Notes: generated by a model from the sequence alone, not told the origin. A stretch of 5,964 nucleotides of DNA from Clostridia bacterium (GCA_017436135.1 JAFSDQ010000016.1:1-5964), one strand, 5' to 3'; shown: positions 1 through 5,875, numbered from the stretch's first letter. Numbers and translations are program-made.

Positions 1-41
1 GAAGAATTTTCAAAGAGGGAATTTTATGCTTATGCAAGGCA
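1..41 (+). repeat. Terminal direct repeat, left copy (41 bp)
   Basis: These 41 bases are identical, in the same orientation, to 5924-5964. They lie in the central palindrome of the repeat element. An exact short overlap at both contig ends is what a k-mer assembly graph gives when a path enters and leaves the same repeat; it would also be produced by a genuine circle. Confidence 0.95.
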
Positions 42-49
42 AAAACGCA

Positions 50-69
50 GGTAATCCTGACGGATTACC
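50..69. repeat. Perfect hairpin in left repeat arm (8-bp stem, TGAC loop)
   Basis: GGTAATCC at 50-57 pairs with GGATTACC at 62-69 around the loop TGAC. On the minus strand the hairpin is followed, after three bases, by a run of five T, so it could act as a weak terminator for minus-strand transcription. It starts exactly 70 bases from the outer end of the terminal inverted repeat, the same offset as the hairpin in the other arm. Confidence 0.8.
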
Positions 70-112
70 GAGTATTTTAACGTGGCAGAAGCGAAAATTA
101 ACCATTGAAAAT

Positions 113-139
113 CGTGGTTCAGATAACTTCTGTCACCCT
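113..139. repeat. Terminal inverted repeat of the element, left-window copy
   Basis: This 27-bp sequence, ending in TTCTGTCACCCT, is the reverse complement of 5788-5814 with two mismatches (25/27). The match stops on both sides, so these are the edges of the element. No target-site duplication can be assessed because the two ends probably come from different genomic copies. Confidence 0.85.
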
Positions 140-150
140 AATAGGAATGG

Positions 151-185
151 TTGCTAAAATCTTTTTTGAGAAATGCTTTTAGCAA
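151..185. promoter_or_regulatory. Inverted repeat in the zapA leader
   Basis: TTGCTAAAA (151-159) and TTTTAGCAA (177-185) form a perfect 9-bp inverted repeat with a 17-base spacer, beginning 11 bases outside the repeat element and ending 39 bases before the zapA start. It is not followed by a T-run, so a terminator for an upstream gene is not well supported. It could be an operator or an mRNA leader hairpin. The left half overlaps the candidate -10 box. Confidence 0.45.
152..160 (+). promoter_or_regulatory. Candidate extended -10 promoter for the zapA operon
   Basis: TGCTAAAAT fits the extended -10 form TGnTATAAT with one mismatch in the hexamer. No convincing -35 box is found 16-18 bases upstream, where the terminal inverted repeat of the element lies. 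Transcription would begin around 166-168, leaving a leader of roughly 57 bases before zapA. This is the best promoter-like site upstream of the cluster, but it is supported by sequence resemblance alone. Confidence 0.25.
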
Positions 186-224
186 AGATTCCCGCAAAAA
201 TATTTTTCCATTGGAGGTTGTGTC

Positions 225-623
225 ATGGAAAGTAAAAAAGTAGAAGTAAAAATCAATAATATGGAATATACCTTGGTTTCTAACGAACCCGAGGAATATG
301 TTCAGCGTGTTGCCCTTTTGGTTAACAAGCGAATGAATCAGATTACTGAAGGCAACCCCCAACTCAGTACAGCTATGAAAGCGGTGCTTGCCGCTGTAAA
401 CATTGCAGACGATTATTTGAAGAGCGAAGAAGTGCTGGACAATCTTCGGGTAGAGCTTAAGGGCTATATGGAAGAGTCAAAAGGACTTGGAACAGAGCTT
501 GAGGCAAAGAAGCTTGAGGTAGAAAAGCTGCGGGAGGATGTACACAAGCTGCAGATAGAGCTTGCCAAAAGAGAAACCGAGCTTTCCGGTGTTCGTCGTT
601 CATCCACAGGCGGAAGAATGTAG
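225..623 (+). CDS. zapA: Cell division protein ZapA
   Basis: This 132-residue protein is ZapA-like. ZapA is a small cytoplasmic protein that binds FtsZ and promotes bundling and stability of the Z ring. The N-terminal part (about 1-66) has the family pattern: a beta-hairpin with VEVKINNMEYTLVS, then EEYVQRVALLVNKRM, then a helix with AVLAAVNIADDYLK. Residues about 67-120 are rich in Glu, Lys and Leu with heptad-like spacing, as expected for the ZapA coiled coil. B. subtilis ZapA has about 85 residues, so the C-terminal coiled coil plus basic tail (RRSSTGGRM) is longer here. The ATG is preceded by GGAGG (213-217) at seven bases' spacing. It is the first gene of the visible run, 12 bp before the U32 gene, whose ribosome site overlaps its TAG stop. 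Confidence 0.9.
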   Translation: MESKKVEVKINNMEYTLVSNEPEEYVQRVALLVNKRMNQITEGNPQLSTAMKAVLAAVNIADDYLKSEEVLDNLRVELKGYMEESKGLGTELEAKKLEVEKLREDVHKLQIELAKRETELSGVRRSSTGGRM

Positions 624-628
624 GAGGG
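622..628 (+). promoter_or_regulatory. Ribosome binding site for the U32 gene, overlapping the zapA stop
   Basis: AGGAGGG starts inside the zapA TAG stop codon and lies seven bases before the GTG start at 636. The site decides the GTG start: no ATG in that frame lies near it, and the protein read from the GTG begins with the family's typical ELLAPAG. The overlap suggests translational coupling. Confidence 0.8.
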
Positions 629-635
629 ATTTGTA

Positions 636-2690
636 GTGGAGCTTCTTGCACCTGCAGGGACCTATAATTGTGTTTTAGCCGCAGTCAACAGCGGCGCAGA
701 CGCTGTATATTTTGCCGGACAGGAATTCGGTGCACGCAGCTTCGCGGGGAATTTATCAAGCGAAGAAATCTTTCGTGCAACGGATTTTTGTCATTTAAGG
801 GGAGTTCGTGTTTTTGTTACGGTGAATACCCTTGTATATGACAAAGAATATAAGGAACTGGAGAATTTCGTAAAAATTCTGACAAAAGCCGGAGTAGATG
901 CAGTTATTGTTCAGGACTTGGGTATACTTAAATTTATACGGGAGCTGTCCCCTGATATAGAGCTTCACGGAAGTACCCAAATGACCATACATTCAAAGGA
1001 CGGAGCCGAAGAGCTAGAATCACTTGGAGTATCCCGGGTTGTGCTTTCCAGAGAATTATCCAAAGCTGATATAACCAAAATAACAAAAGAAACCTCTATA
1101 GAAACAGAGGTATTTGTCCATGGGGCAATGTGTATGAGTTATTCAGGACAATGCCTGATGAGTAGTGTAATCGGCGGAAGAAGCGGAAACAGAGGAAAAT
1201 GCGCACAGCCTTGCAGACTTCCATACTCGGCAGAGGGAGAAAAGGACAAATTTTATTTGAGCCTTAAGGATATGTCCTTGGCAGAGCACATAGCAGAGCT
1301 TAAAGAAATAGGAGTTAATTCCCTTAAAATTGAAGGGAGAATGAAGGGGGAGGCTTATGTTTCAGAGGTAGTGTCTGCATACAGACGTTTAATTGATGAA
1401 CACAGACTTCCCACTCCCGAAGAAAAGGAGAGGCTTAATCGCATATTCTTCAGGGGAGGCTTAACAGACGGATATTTCACAGGGAAAACAGGAACGGATA
1501 TGTTCGCCTTTGACAAGCCTGATAATCCGTATTTGAAAACTCGGGAGGAGAGTGCTGCCCCGACGGAGCGCCGAAGGAGTGCAGAGCTTGCGGCAGTTTT
1601 TAAAGAGGGAGAAAAGCCGTATATATCAATGAAAAGCGGCAACGATTTTGCAGAGGTATGGGGAGAGAATGAGATAGAGAGAGCAGGAAACAGACCTGCC
1701 ACCCAAGAGAATGTGAGAGCACAGCTTTTGAAAACGGGAGGAACAGCCTTTGAAGTTACAAAAGCCGAAATAGAGCTAAAGGGTGCACCCTTTGTTCCCG
1801 TAAGTGTTATAAATGACCTTCGCAGAAGATGCATAGCAAAGCTTGAAGACAGTATTCTTGAAAAATATAGAGGAAAGTCCCTGAATTCTGCCCCTGAAAT
1901 CATAAAAGAGAAAAGGAATGTAGTATCAGGGTTTTCCTGTTCCGTTTTGAATATGGAGCAATACAGGGCAATTTTGGAATATGATTTTCGCAGAATTTAT
2001 ATTCCCATAAGCATAATCGAGGAAAATGCAGAAGAGCTTTTTGAAAACAGAGAAAAAATAGTCATAAGTCTTCCTGTTATTATAAGGGATGCTGCGAGAG
2101 GGGAATACAGGGAAAGACTTGAGAAATTGAAAGACCTTGGATTTACAAAGGCGGAAATATCCACCCTTGACGGAGTTGGGCTGACATGTGGCTTTGAGAG
2201 ATTTGGAAATCACAGAATGAACATAACCAACAGCTATTCCGCAGAGGCGGGGATTGCTTTGGGTCTTGAGGGTGTTTGCCTTTCGGCAGAGCTTAATCTG
2301 CCTCAAATCCGTGATATGAAAAAGCCCCTGAACACAGAAATTGTAGCCTACGGCAGAATACCCCTTATGGTAACGGAAAATTGCATTTTAAAAAATCTTG
2401 GAAAGTGCAAATGCGACGGAGGGGGGAGTATGGTTGACAGAACAGGAGCAGAGTTTCCCATTATTAAGGACGGAGATATTTGCAGAAGCGTGGTTCTCAA
2501 TTCAGTGCCTCTTTATATGGGGGATAAATTAAGTGAATTGCAGAGCGTGGGCGCGGACTATCTTAAAATGCTGTTTACAACGGAGGACAGTGATCTTTGC
2601 AGAAAGATTTGTGACAGATATTTTAATACGGGAGGCAAGCCAGATTTTGAATATACAAGGTTGCACTATTTAAAAGGTGCATTAGCATAA
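636..2690 (+). CDS. U32 family protein (long RlhA-like form, probable Fe-S RNA hydroxylase)
   Basis: The 684-residue product starts ELLAPAG and carries the U32 signature at residues 158-176 (E-x-F..GAMC..GQC.MS). Cys166, Cys173, Cys189 and Cys193 are the likely Fe-S ligands. Although named peptidases, studied U32 members with these cysteines act in oxygen-independent hydroxylation: RlhA modifies 23S rRNA cytidine 2501, TrhP hydroxylates tRNA wobble uridine, and UbiU/UbiV act in ubiquinone synthesis. The length, with a middle region resembling DUF3656 (about 375-500) and a second conserved C-terminal part, fits the long RlhA-type architecture (E. coli RlhA about 653 residues). A second cysteine group sits at 583, 591, 593 and 616, within PLMVTENC and the following DRTG..FP..D..C. 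The exact RNA substrate is inferred, not shown. The gene uses a GTG start and lies between zapA and dut. Confidence 0.85.
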   Translation: MELLAPAGTYNCVLAAVNSGADAVYFAGQEFGARSFAGNLSSEEIFRATDFCHLRGVRVFVTVNTLVYDKEYKELENFVKILTKAGVDAVIVQDLGILKFIRELSPDIELHGSTQMTIHSKDGAEELESLGVSRVVLSRELSKADITKITKETSIETEVFVHGAMCMSYSGQCLMSSVIGGRSGNRGKCAQPCRLPYSAEGEKDKFYLSLKDMSLAEHIAELKEIGVNSLKIEGRMKGEAYVSEVVSAYRRLIDEHRLPTPEEKERLNRIFFRGGLTDGYFTGKTGTDMFAFDKPDNPYLKTREESAAPTERRRSAELAAVFKEGEKPYISMKSGNDFAEVWGENEIERAGNRPATQENVRAQLLKTGGTAFEVTKAEIELKGAPFVPVSVINDLRRRCIAKLEDSILEKYRGKSLNSAPEIIKEKRNVVSGFSCSVLNMEQYRAILEYDFRRIYIPISIIEENAEELFENREKIVISLPVIIRDAARGEYRERLEKLKDLGFTKAEISTLDGVGLTCGFERFGNHRMNITNSYSAEAGIALGLEGVCLSAELNLPQIRDMKKPLNTEIVAYGRIPLMVTENCILKNLGKCKCDGGGSMVDRTGAEFPIIKDGDICRSVVLNSVPLYMGDKLSELQSVGADYLKMLFTTEDSDLCRKICDRYFNTGGKPDFEYTRLHYLKGALA

Positions 2691-2720
2691 AAGGCCCATT
2701 AGTATAAAGGAGTGTTATAA
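2669..2720 (+). repeat. Three imperfect 17-bp tandem units at the U32/dut junction
   Basis: The unit (A)TAAAAGGnnCATTAGn appears about three times in a row: 2669-2686, 2687-2703 and, more diverged, 2704-2720. The first two are clear (CATTAGCATAAAAGG, 2680-2694, versus CATTAGTATAAAGG, 2697-2710). The array covers the last codons and stop of the U32 gene. The GG of the third unit lies within the dut ribosome site AAAGGAG (2706-2712). Confidence 0.5.
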
Positions 2721-3158
2721 ATGATTGATGTAAAAATTCAGATTTTATCAAAGACTGCAACTATGCCCACATATGCCACAGACGGAAGTCTTGGAATGGA
2801 CCTGTCTGCAAATGTGGAGGAGCCAATTACCATAAAGGCAGGGGAAAGGGAGCTGATTCCTCTCGGGTTTGCAATTCAGGTACCCGATGGCTGGGGAGCC
2901 TTTGTTTTTCCAAGGTCGGGACTTTCCTTTAAAGGCGGAATATCAATGTGTAACTGTGTAGGGGTAATTGATACCGACTATACAGGGGAAGTAAAGGTTG
3001 CGGCAATCAATCTGTCTGACAAGGATTATGTGATAAATCCCGGCGACAGGATTGCCCAGATGGTCTTTTTGCCTGTTGAAAAGGCAAGGCTTGTACAGTC
3101 GGAGAGCCTTGAGGATACAAAGCGTGGTGCAGGTGGCTTTGGCTCTACAGGTAAATAA
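2721..3158 (+). CDS. dut: dUTP diphosphatase (dUTPase), trimeric type
   Basis: This enzyme hydrolyses dUTP to dUMP and pyrophosphate. It keeps uracil out of DNA and supplies dUMP for thymidylate synthesis. The 145-residue length is normal for the homotrimeric family, and all five motifs are present in order: motif 1 ATDGSLGMDLSA (19-30), motif 2 PRSGLSFKG (64-72), motif 3 VGVIDTDYTGEV (80-91), motif 4 PGDRIAQMVFLPV (107-119) and motif 5 RGAGGFGSTG (135-144). Asp84 in motif 3 is the expected catalytic Asp and Tyr87 the sugar-discriminating Tyr. The complete C-terminal motif 5, which closes over the active site, argues for an active enzyme. The ATG follows AAAGGAG (2706-2712) by eight bases. 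It is followed by maf after a 74-bp gap, the widest in the cluster. Confidence 0.96.
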   Translation: MIDVKIQILSKTATMPTYATDGSLGMDLSANVEEPITIKAGERELIPLGFAIQVPDGWGAFVFPRSGLSFKGGISMCNCVGVIDTDYTGEVKVAAINLSDKDYVINPGDRIAQMVFLPVEKARLVQSESLEDTKRGAGGFGSTGK

Positions 3159-3232
3159 GTTGCCTTTTATGAATATTTGTGATAAACTATATACATAAAT
3201 GAGTAAATATACAAATCAAAGGAAAGATAAAA
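3159..3232 (+). promoter_or_regulatory. AT-rich dut-maf gap, possible weak internal promoter
   Basis: This 74-bp gap is much more AT-rich than its neighbours and is the only sizeable break inside the cluster. It holds TATATACAT-type sequence (-10-like TATACA, 3190-3195) with a poor -35 match (TTATGA, 3167-3172) at 17-base spacing, and the maf ribosome site AAAGGAAAG (3218-3226). I see no terminator hairpin. A secondary promoter for maf-mreB-mreC is possible but weakly supported. Confidence 0.2.
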
Positions 3233-3820
3233 ATGGTTAGCAGAAAAATAGTTTTAGCATCACAATCCCCAAGACGGCGGGAGCTGTTATCAGCTTATAC
3301 CTCGACTCTTGAATTTATGGTTGATAATTCAGAGGAGAGAATAGACGAAAATGCAACCCCTGAAGAAGCGGTAAAAGCCCTTGCCTTGCAAAAAGCAAAA
3401 AATGTCGCAAACAGAGCAGCTGCAGATTCGGTGGTTATAGGTGCAGATACAATGGTGTTTGTGGACGGAGAAACTCTGGGAAAGCCCAAAAGCGAGGAAG
3501 AGGCACGGCAGATGCTTCGAAGGCTTTCGGGGAGAAGTCATTTTGTATGCACAGGGTTTGCTGTGGTTGATAACAGAAACGGAAAGGAAGCCTGCGGAGT
3601 TGAGCGGACAGAGGTAAAATTCAGAAGTCTTTCCGAAAATGAAATTGAAAAATATATACAAAGCAAGGAGCCGATGGATAAAGCAGGAGCCTATGGAATA
3701 CAGGGAAAAGGAGCGCTTTTTATAGAGGGAATCCGTGGAGATTATTTCAACGTTGTGGGACTTCCTTTGTGTGCTCTATCGGAAATGCTTAAAAAAGAAT
3801 TTGATATAGAATTGTTTTAA
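3233..3820 (+). CDS. maf: Maf/YhdE-type nucleoside triphosphate pyrophosphatase
   Basis: Maf proteins hydrolyse nucleoside triphosphates to monophosphates and pyrophosphate. The YhdE subtype prefers dTTP, UTP and modified pyrimidine nucleotides, and overproduction of B. subtilis Maf inhibits septation. The 195-residue length is normal (B. subtilis Maf is 189). Visible motifs are LASQSPRRRELL (8-19, substrate-binding Ser and Arg), GADT (70-73) with the metal/catalytic Asp, GKP (83-85), SGRSHFVCTG (99-108) and the C-terminal MDKAGAYGIQGKGA...GDYFNVVGLPL (148-179). The KAGAYGIQG form is typical of the YhdE subtype, in contrast to the YceF (7-methyl-GTP) subtype. The ATG follows AAAGGAAAG. It ends 12 bp before the mreB-type gene, a pairing like the maf-radC-mreBCD order of Bacillus, but radC is absent here. 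With dut it forms a pyrimidine-nucleotide sanitation pair. Confidence 0.93.
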   Translation: MVSRKIVLASQSPRRRELLSAYTSTLEFMVDNSEERIDENATPEEAVKALALQKAKNVANRAAADSVVIGADTMVFVDGETLGKPKSEEEARQMLRRLSGRSHFVCTGFAVVDNRNGKEACGVERTEVKFRSLSENEIEKYIQSKEPMDKAGAYGIQGKGALFIEGIRGDYFNVVGLPLCALSEMLKKEFDIELF

Positions 3821-3832
3821 GGGGGAAAAATT

Positions 3833-4831
3833 ATGGCAATAGATATAGGAATTGATTTAGGAACAGCGAGAACCTTGATTTATTTAAAGGACGAGGGTAT
3901 CGTGCTTAATGAACCGTCTATGGTAATAAAAAGCAATACCACAGGACAGATTGTGGCAATCGGGGAAGATGCAAGTGATATGATGGGCAGAACTCCCGAG
4001 GGGGTTGCGGCAATTGCACCTATAAAAGGCGGCGTTATCACGGGGTTTAATGCAACTGTTTCAATGCTCAAGCATTTTGTGAAAAAGGTATCTTCAAGTC
4101 CCTGGGCACGGGTAAGAGCGGTAATTGGGATTCCTTGCGGCATAAGCGAGGTAGAACGCCGTGCTGTCCTTGAGGCGGCAAGAAATGCTGGGATTAAAGA
4201 GGTTGTGCTGATGGAGTCTGCTCTTGCTGCGGCAAGCGGATGCGGTGTTGATATTGCGGCACCTCACGGAAGTATGGTTGTGGATATAGGTGCAGGTGTG
4301 TGCGAGGCAACAGTAGTTTCCCTTGGCGGGATTGTGGTTTATAACACTTCAAGAACTGCAGGATCCACCTTTGATAACACAATTGTTCAGCATGTAAAAA
4401 AGAATTATAATATGATGATTGGGGAGTCAACGGCAGAAAATATAAAAATAAGTATTGGCTCTGTCTATGCAGGAATGGAAAGTGAAACAATGGAAATCAG
4501 CGGACGCGATATGGTTACTGGACTTCCAAAGACCGCCAAAATTACAAGCGAAGAGGTAAGACAATGCCTGTCTGAAAACGCAGATGCAATTGTAGATGCG
4601 GTAAAGGTTACTCTTGAGAATACTCCTCCCGAGCTTGCGGCAGATGTTATGGAGAGCGGAATTGTACTTACAGGCGGAGGGGCTATGCTCAAAGGCCTTG
4701 GAAGATTGATAAACATTAACACAGAAATCCCTGTTTATATTGCGGAAAATCCTCTGGAATGTGCCGCAGTCGGAGCAGGTAAGGCTCTTGACTATATGCT
4801 GGGAAACAGTAATGGATGGTTTTTAAAATAA
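3833..4831 (+). CDS. Divergent MreB/Mbl-family actin with altered ATPase residues
   Basis: The 332-residue protein is a full-length bacterial actin of the MreB/Mbl family, normally a membrane-associated filament guiding cell-wall synthesis in elongation. Clear family blocks: phosphate-1 GIDLGTARTLIYL (6-18), VLNEPS (24-29), IGIPCGISEVERRAV (98-112), LIGE-like MIGESTAENIK (195-205), GRDMVTGLP (224-232), NTPPELAAD (263-271) and the adenosine motif VLTGGGAMLKGLG (278-290). Several nucleotide-pocket residues depart from the usual sequence. LIEEP is LMESA, so the catalytic Glu position is Ser129. DIGGGTT is DIGAGVC, so the catalytic Thr position is Val156. GDKxD is GSTFD (177-181), and DLGTANT is DLGTART. 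The spacing of 27 between the two catalytic positions is unchanged, so this is substitution, not misalignment. It may be a non-hydrolysing paralogue; I therefore give no gene symbol. The ribosome site is AAGGGGG at 3819-3825, and mreC follows after 14 bp. Confidence 0.9.
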   Translation: MAIDIGIDLGTARTLIYLKDEGIVLNEPSMVIKSNTTGQIVAIGEDASDMMGRTPEGVAAIAPIKGGVITGFNATVSMLKHFVKKVSSSPWARVRAVIGIPCGISEVERRAVLEAARNAGIKEVVLMESALAAASGCGVDIAAPHGSMVVDIGAGVCEATVVSLGGIVVYNTSRTAGSTFDNTIVQHVKKNYNMMIGESTAENIKISIGSVYAGMESETMEISGRDMVTGLPKTAKITSEEVRQCLSENADAIVDAVKVTLENTPPELAADVMESGIVLTGGGAMLKGLGRLININTEIPVYIAENPLECAAVGAGKALDYMLGNSNGWFLK

Positions 4832-4845
4832 CAGAGGTGGCATAG

Positions 4846-5778
4846 GTGAGAAGATTATTTAAACATAAAATAATTGTTTTTCTTATAATTGCAACTATTG
4901 TTGCTTTGGTGATTATTGGACTTTTCAGTAAAAGCGACAGGGGAACTTCTTTTGTGGAGCGAGGCGGCGGCGACGTGTTGACACCTGTTCAGAGTGCCGC
5001 CACAAGCACGGGAGGTTTTTTTGCCAATATAGGAAATTATTTTGGAAGCGTAAAGACTCTTCGGGAGGAAAACGAAAGACTAAAAAATGAAAACGTTGAC
5101 CTTCAGAAACAAATATTGGATATGCGTGGGTTGGAATCCGAGAACACGGAGCTTCGCAAGATGTTAGACCTTTTGAAAAAAGAAACAAGAATTGATATGA
5201 TTGCGGCTTCTGTTTCTGCAAAGGACCCGTCTAACTGGGTGTCCTCGTTTAAAATCAATCGGGGAGAAAACCATGGGATAGAAAAAAATCAACCTGTTGT
5301 CAATTCAAACAGAGAGCTTGTAGGACAAGTTTCCAGAGTAGGGGATAATTGGGCAGAGGTTATAACAATACTTGACCCTCAATCCTCTGTTGGGGTTATG
5401 GTTGAAAGGTCAAAGGAAATCGGAATATTAGAGGGCAGCTCGGATTTATTATGGGAAGGTAAGTGCCGTTTAGGTTATATTTCCCGTGATACAGATATAA
5501 AGCATGGGGATTTTATCGAAACATCAGGACTTGGAGGGATATTCCCAAAAGGCTTGGTAATTGGCATGGTTACCGAGGTGTATGACGAAAATGCAACTAT
5601 GTCAAAGGCTGCAACAATTGAGCCTATAAGCAATATTGGCAAGCTGAATGAAGTTTTTGTAATTACCGATTATACAGAAACTGATTTGTCAGAATCCCAG
5701 CTTCTCCAGGATGAAGATGAGGAAGATGAGGATGAGAACGAAGAGGATGAAGATTTCCAGGATGACGAGGAAGAATAA
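4846..5778 (+). CDS. mreC: Rod shape-determining protein MreC
   Basis: MreC is a bitopic membrane protein whose extracytoplasmic part links MreB, MreD, RodA and class-B PBPs in the elongation complex. The 310-residue product has a short basic N-terminus (MRRLFKHK), one membrane segment (about 9-27), a coiled coil (about 67-112, LREENERLKNENVDLQKQI) that dimerises MreC, and the beta-rich domain (about 117-275) with family blocks DPSNWVSSFKINRG (127-140), VGQVSRVGDNWAEV (159-172) and a late GLVIGMVTEV (236-245). It ends in a strikingly acidic tail (289-310, 19 of 22 residues Asp or Glu), which by topology lies outside the membrane. The GTG start is preceded by GAGGTGG (4834-4840) at five bases' spacing and puts the basic residues directly before the membrane helix. 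It directly follows the mreB-type gene. mreD, the usual next gene, is not seen; the repeat element starts nine bases after the stop. Confidence 0.93.
   Translation: MRRLFKHKIIVFLIIATIVALVIIGLFSKSDRGTSFVERGGGDVLTPVQSAATSTGGFFANIGNYFGSVKTLREENERLKNENVDLQKQILDMRGLESENTELRKMLDLLKKETRIDMIAASVSAKDPSNWVSSFKINRGENHGIEKNQPVVNSNRELVGQVSRVGDNWAEVITILDPQSSVGVMVERSKEIGILEGSSDLLWEGKCRLGYISRDTDIKHGDFIETSGLGGIFPKGLVIGMVTEVYDENATMSKAATIEPISNIGKLNEVFVITDYTETDLSESQLLQDEDEEDEDENEEDEDFQDDEEE
5705..5775 (+). repeat. Purine-rich low-complexity tract encoding the MreC acidic tail
   Basis: The 3' end of mreC is almost pure GA on the + strand, built of GAT, GAG and GAA codons. TCCAGGATGA occurs at 5705-5714 and again at 5756-5765, each followed by similar GA codons, so the tail probably grew by duplication or slippage. 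The reading frame stays intact to the TAA stop. Confidence 0.7.
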
Positions 5779-5787
5779 GCCAAAAGC

Positions 5788-5814
5788 AGGGTGACAGAAG
5801 ATATCCGAACCACG
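5788..5814. repeat. Terminal inverted repeat of the element, right-window copy
   Basis: This begins AGGGTGACAGAAG and is the reverse complement of 113-139 at 25 of 27 positions. The mismatches are at the 14th and 18th bases. The match ends sharply at 5788, which marks the element edge. Confidence 0.85.
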
Positions 5815-5857
5815 CCTTAAACTGCGTAATTTCGGTGTATTTCGTCTTGTCATCTTT

Positions 5858-5875
5858 GCAAGGCGTCAGCCTTGC
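5858..5875. repeat. Perfect hairpin in right repeat arm (7-bp stem, GTCA loop)
   Basis: GCAAGGC (5858-5864) pairs with GCCTTGC (5869-5875) around GTCA. It begins 70 bases inside the element end, as does the hairpin in the other arm. The following bases TTCATCTT are only mildly T-rich, so it would be at best a weak terminator for mreC transcription. Confidence 0.8.

Larger units (their letters stand above)
1..139. repeat. Right-hand arm of a palindromic MITE-like repeat element
   Basis: This stretch begins with 41 bases that are repeated exactly at the window end. It contains a perfect 8-bp hairpin (50-69) and ends with a 27-bp terminal inverted repeat (113-139) whose complement starts the right-end repeat at 5788. 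Read as reverse complement, its 43 bases between terminal repeat and hairpin (70-112) match the equivalent part of the other arm at 20 of 43 positions without gaps, so the two arms look like diverged inverted copies. I see no transposase gene. The structure resembles a non-autonomous element (MITE-like), but only the two arms at the window ends are visible, so the family is not identified. Confidence 0.75.

Noticed and set aside
1..139. A CRISPR array or tRNA-type RNA in the repeat arms.
   Set aside because: There are no regularly spaced direct repeats with spacers and no tRNA cloverleaf or anticodon arm. The repeats are inverted and palindromic.
196..207. The palindrome AAAAATATTTTT before zapA as a terminator or operator.
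   Set aside because: It is pure A/T, short, and expected by chance in an AT-rich leader. It has no GC stem.
1355..1903. A 182-codon open frame on the minus strand inside the U32 gene.
   Set aside because: It lies wholly opposite a well-conserved coding region, has no recognisable domain, and reflects the codon bias of the + strand gene.
1926..2306. A 126-codon open frame on the minus strand inside the U32 gene.
   Set aside because: It is antisense to conserved U32 sequence, and the product shows no family features.
636..2690. A secreted collagenase-type protease, as the family name peptidase U32 suggests.
   Set aside because: There is no signal peptide or protease catalytic motif. The signature cysteines and long architecture fit the Fe-S hydroxylation members better.
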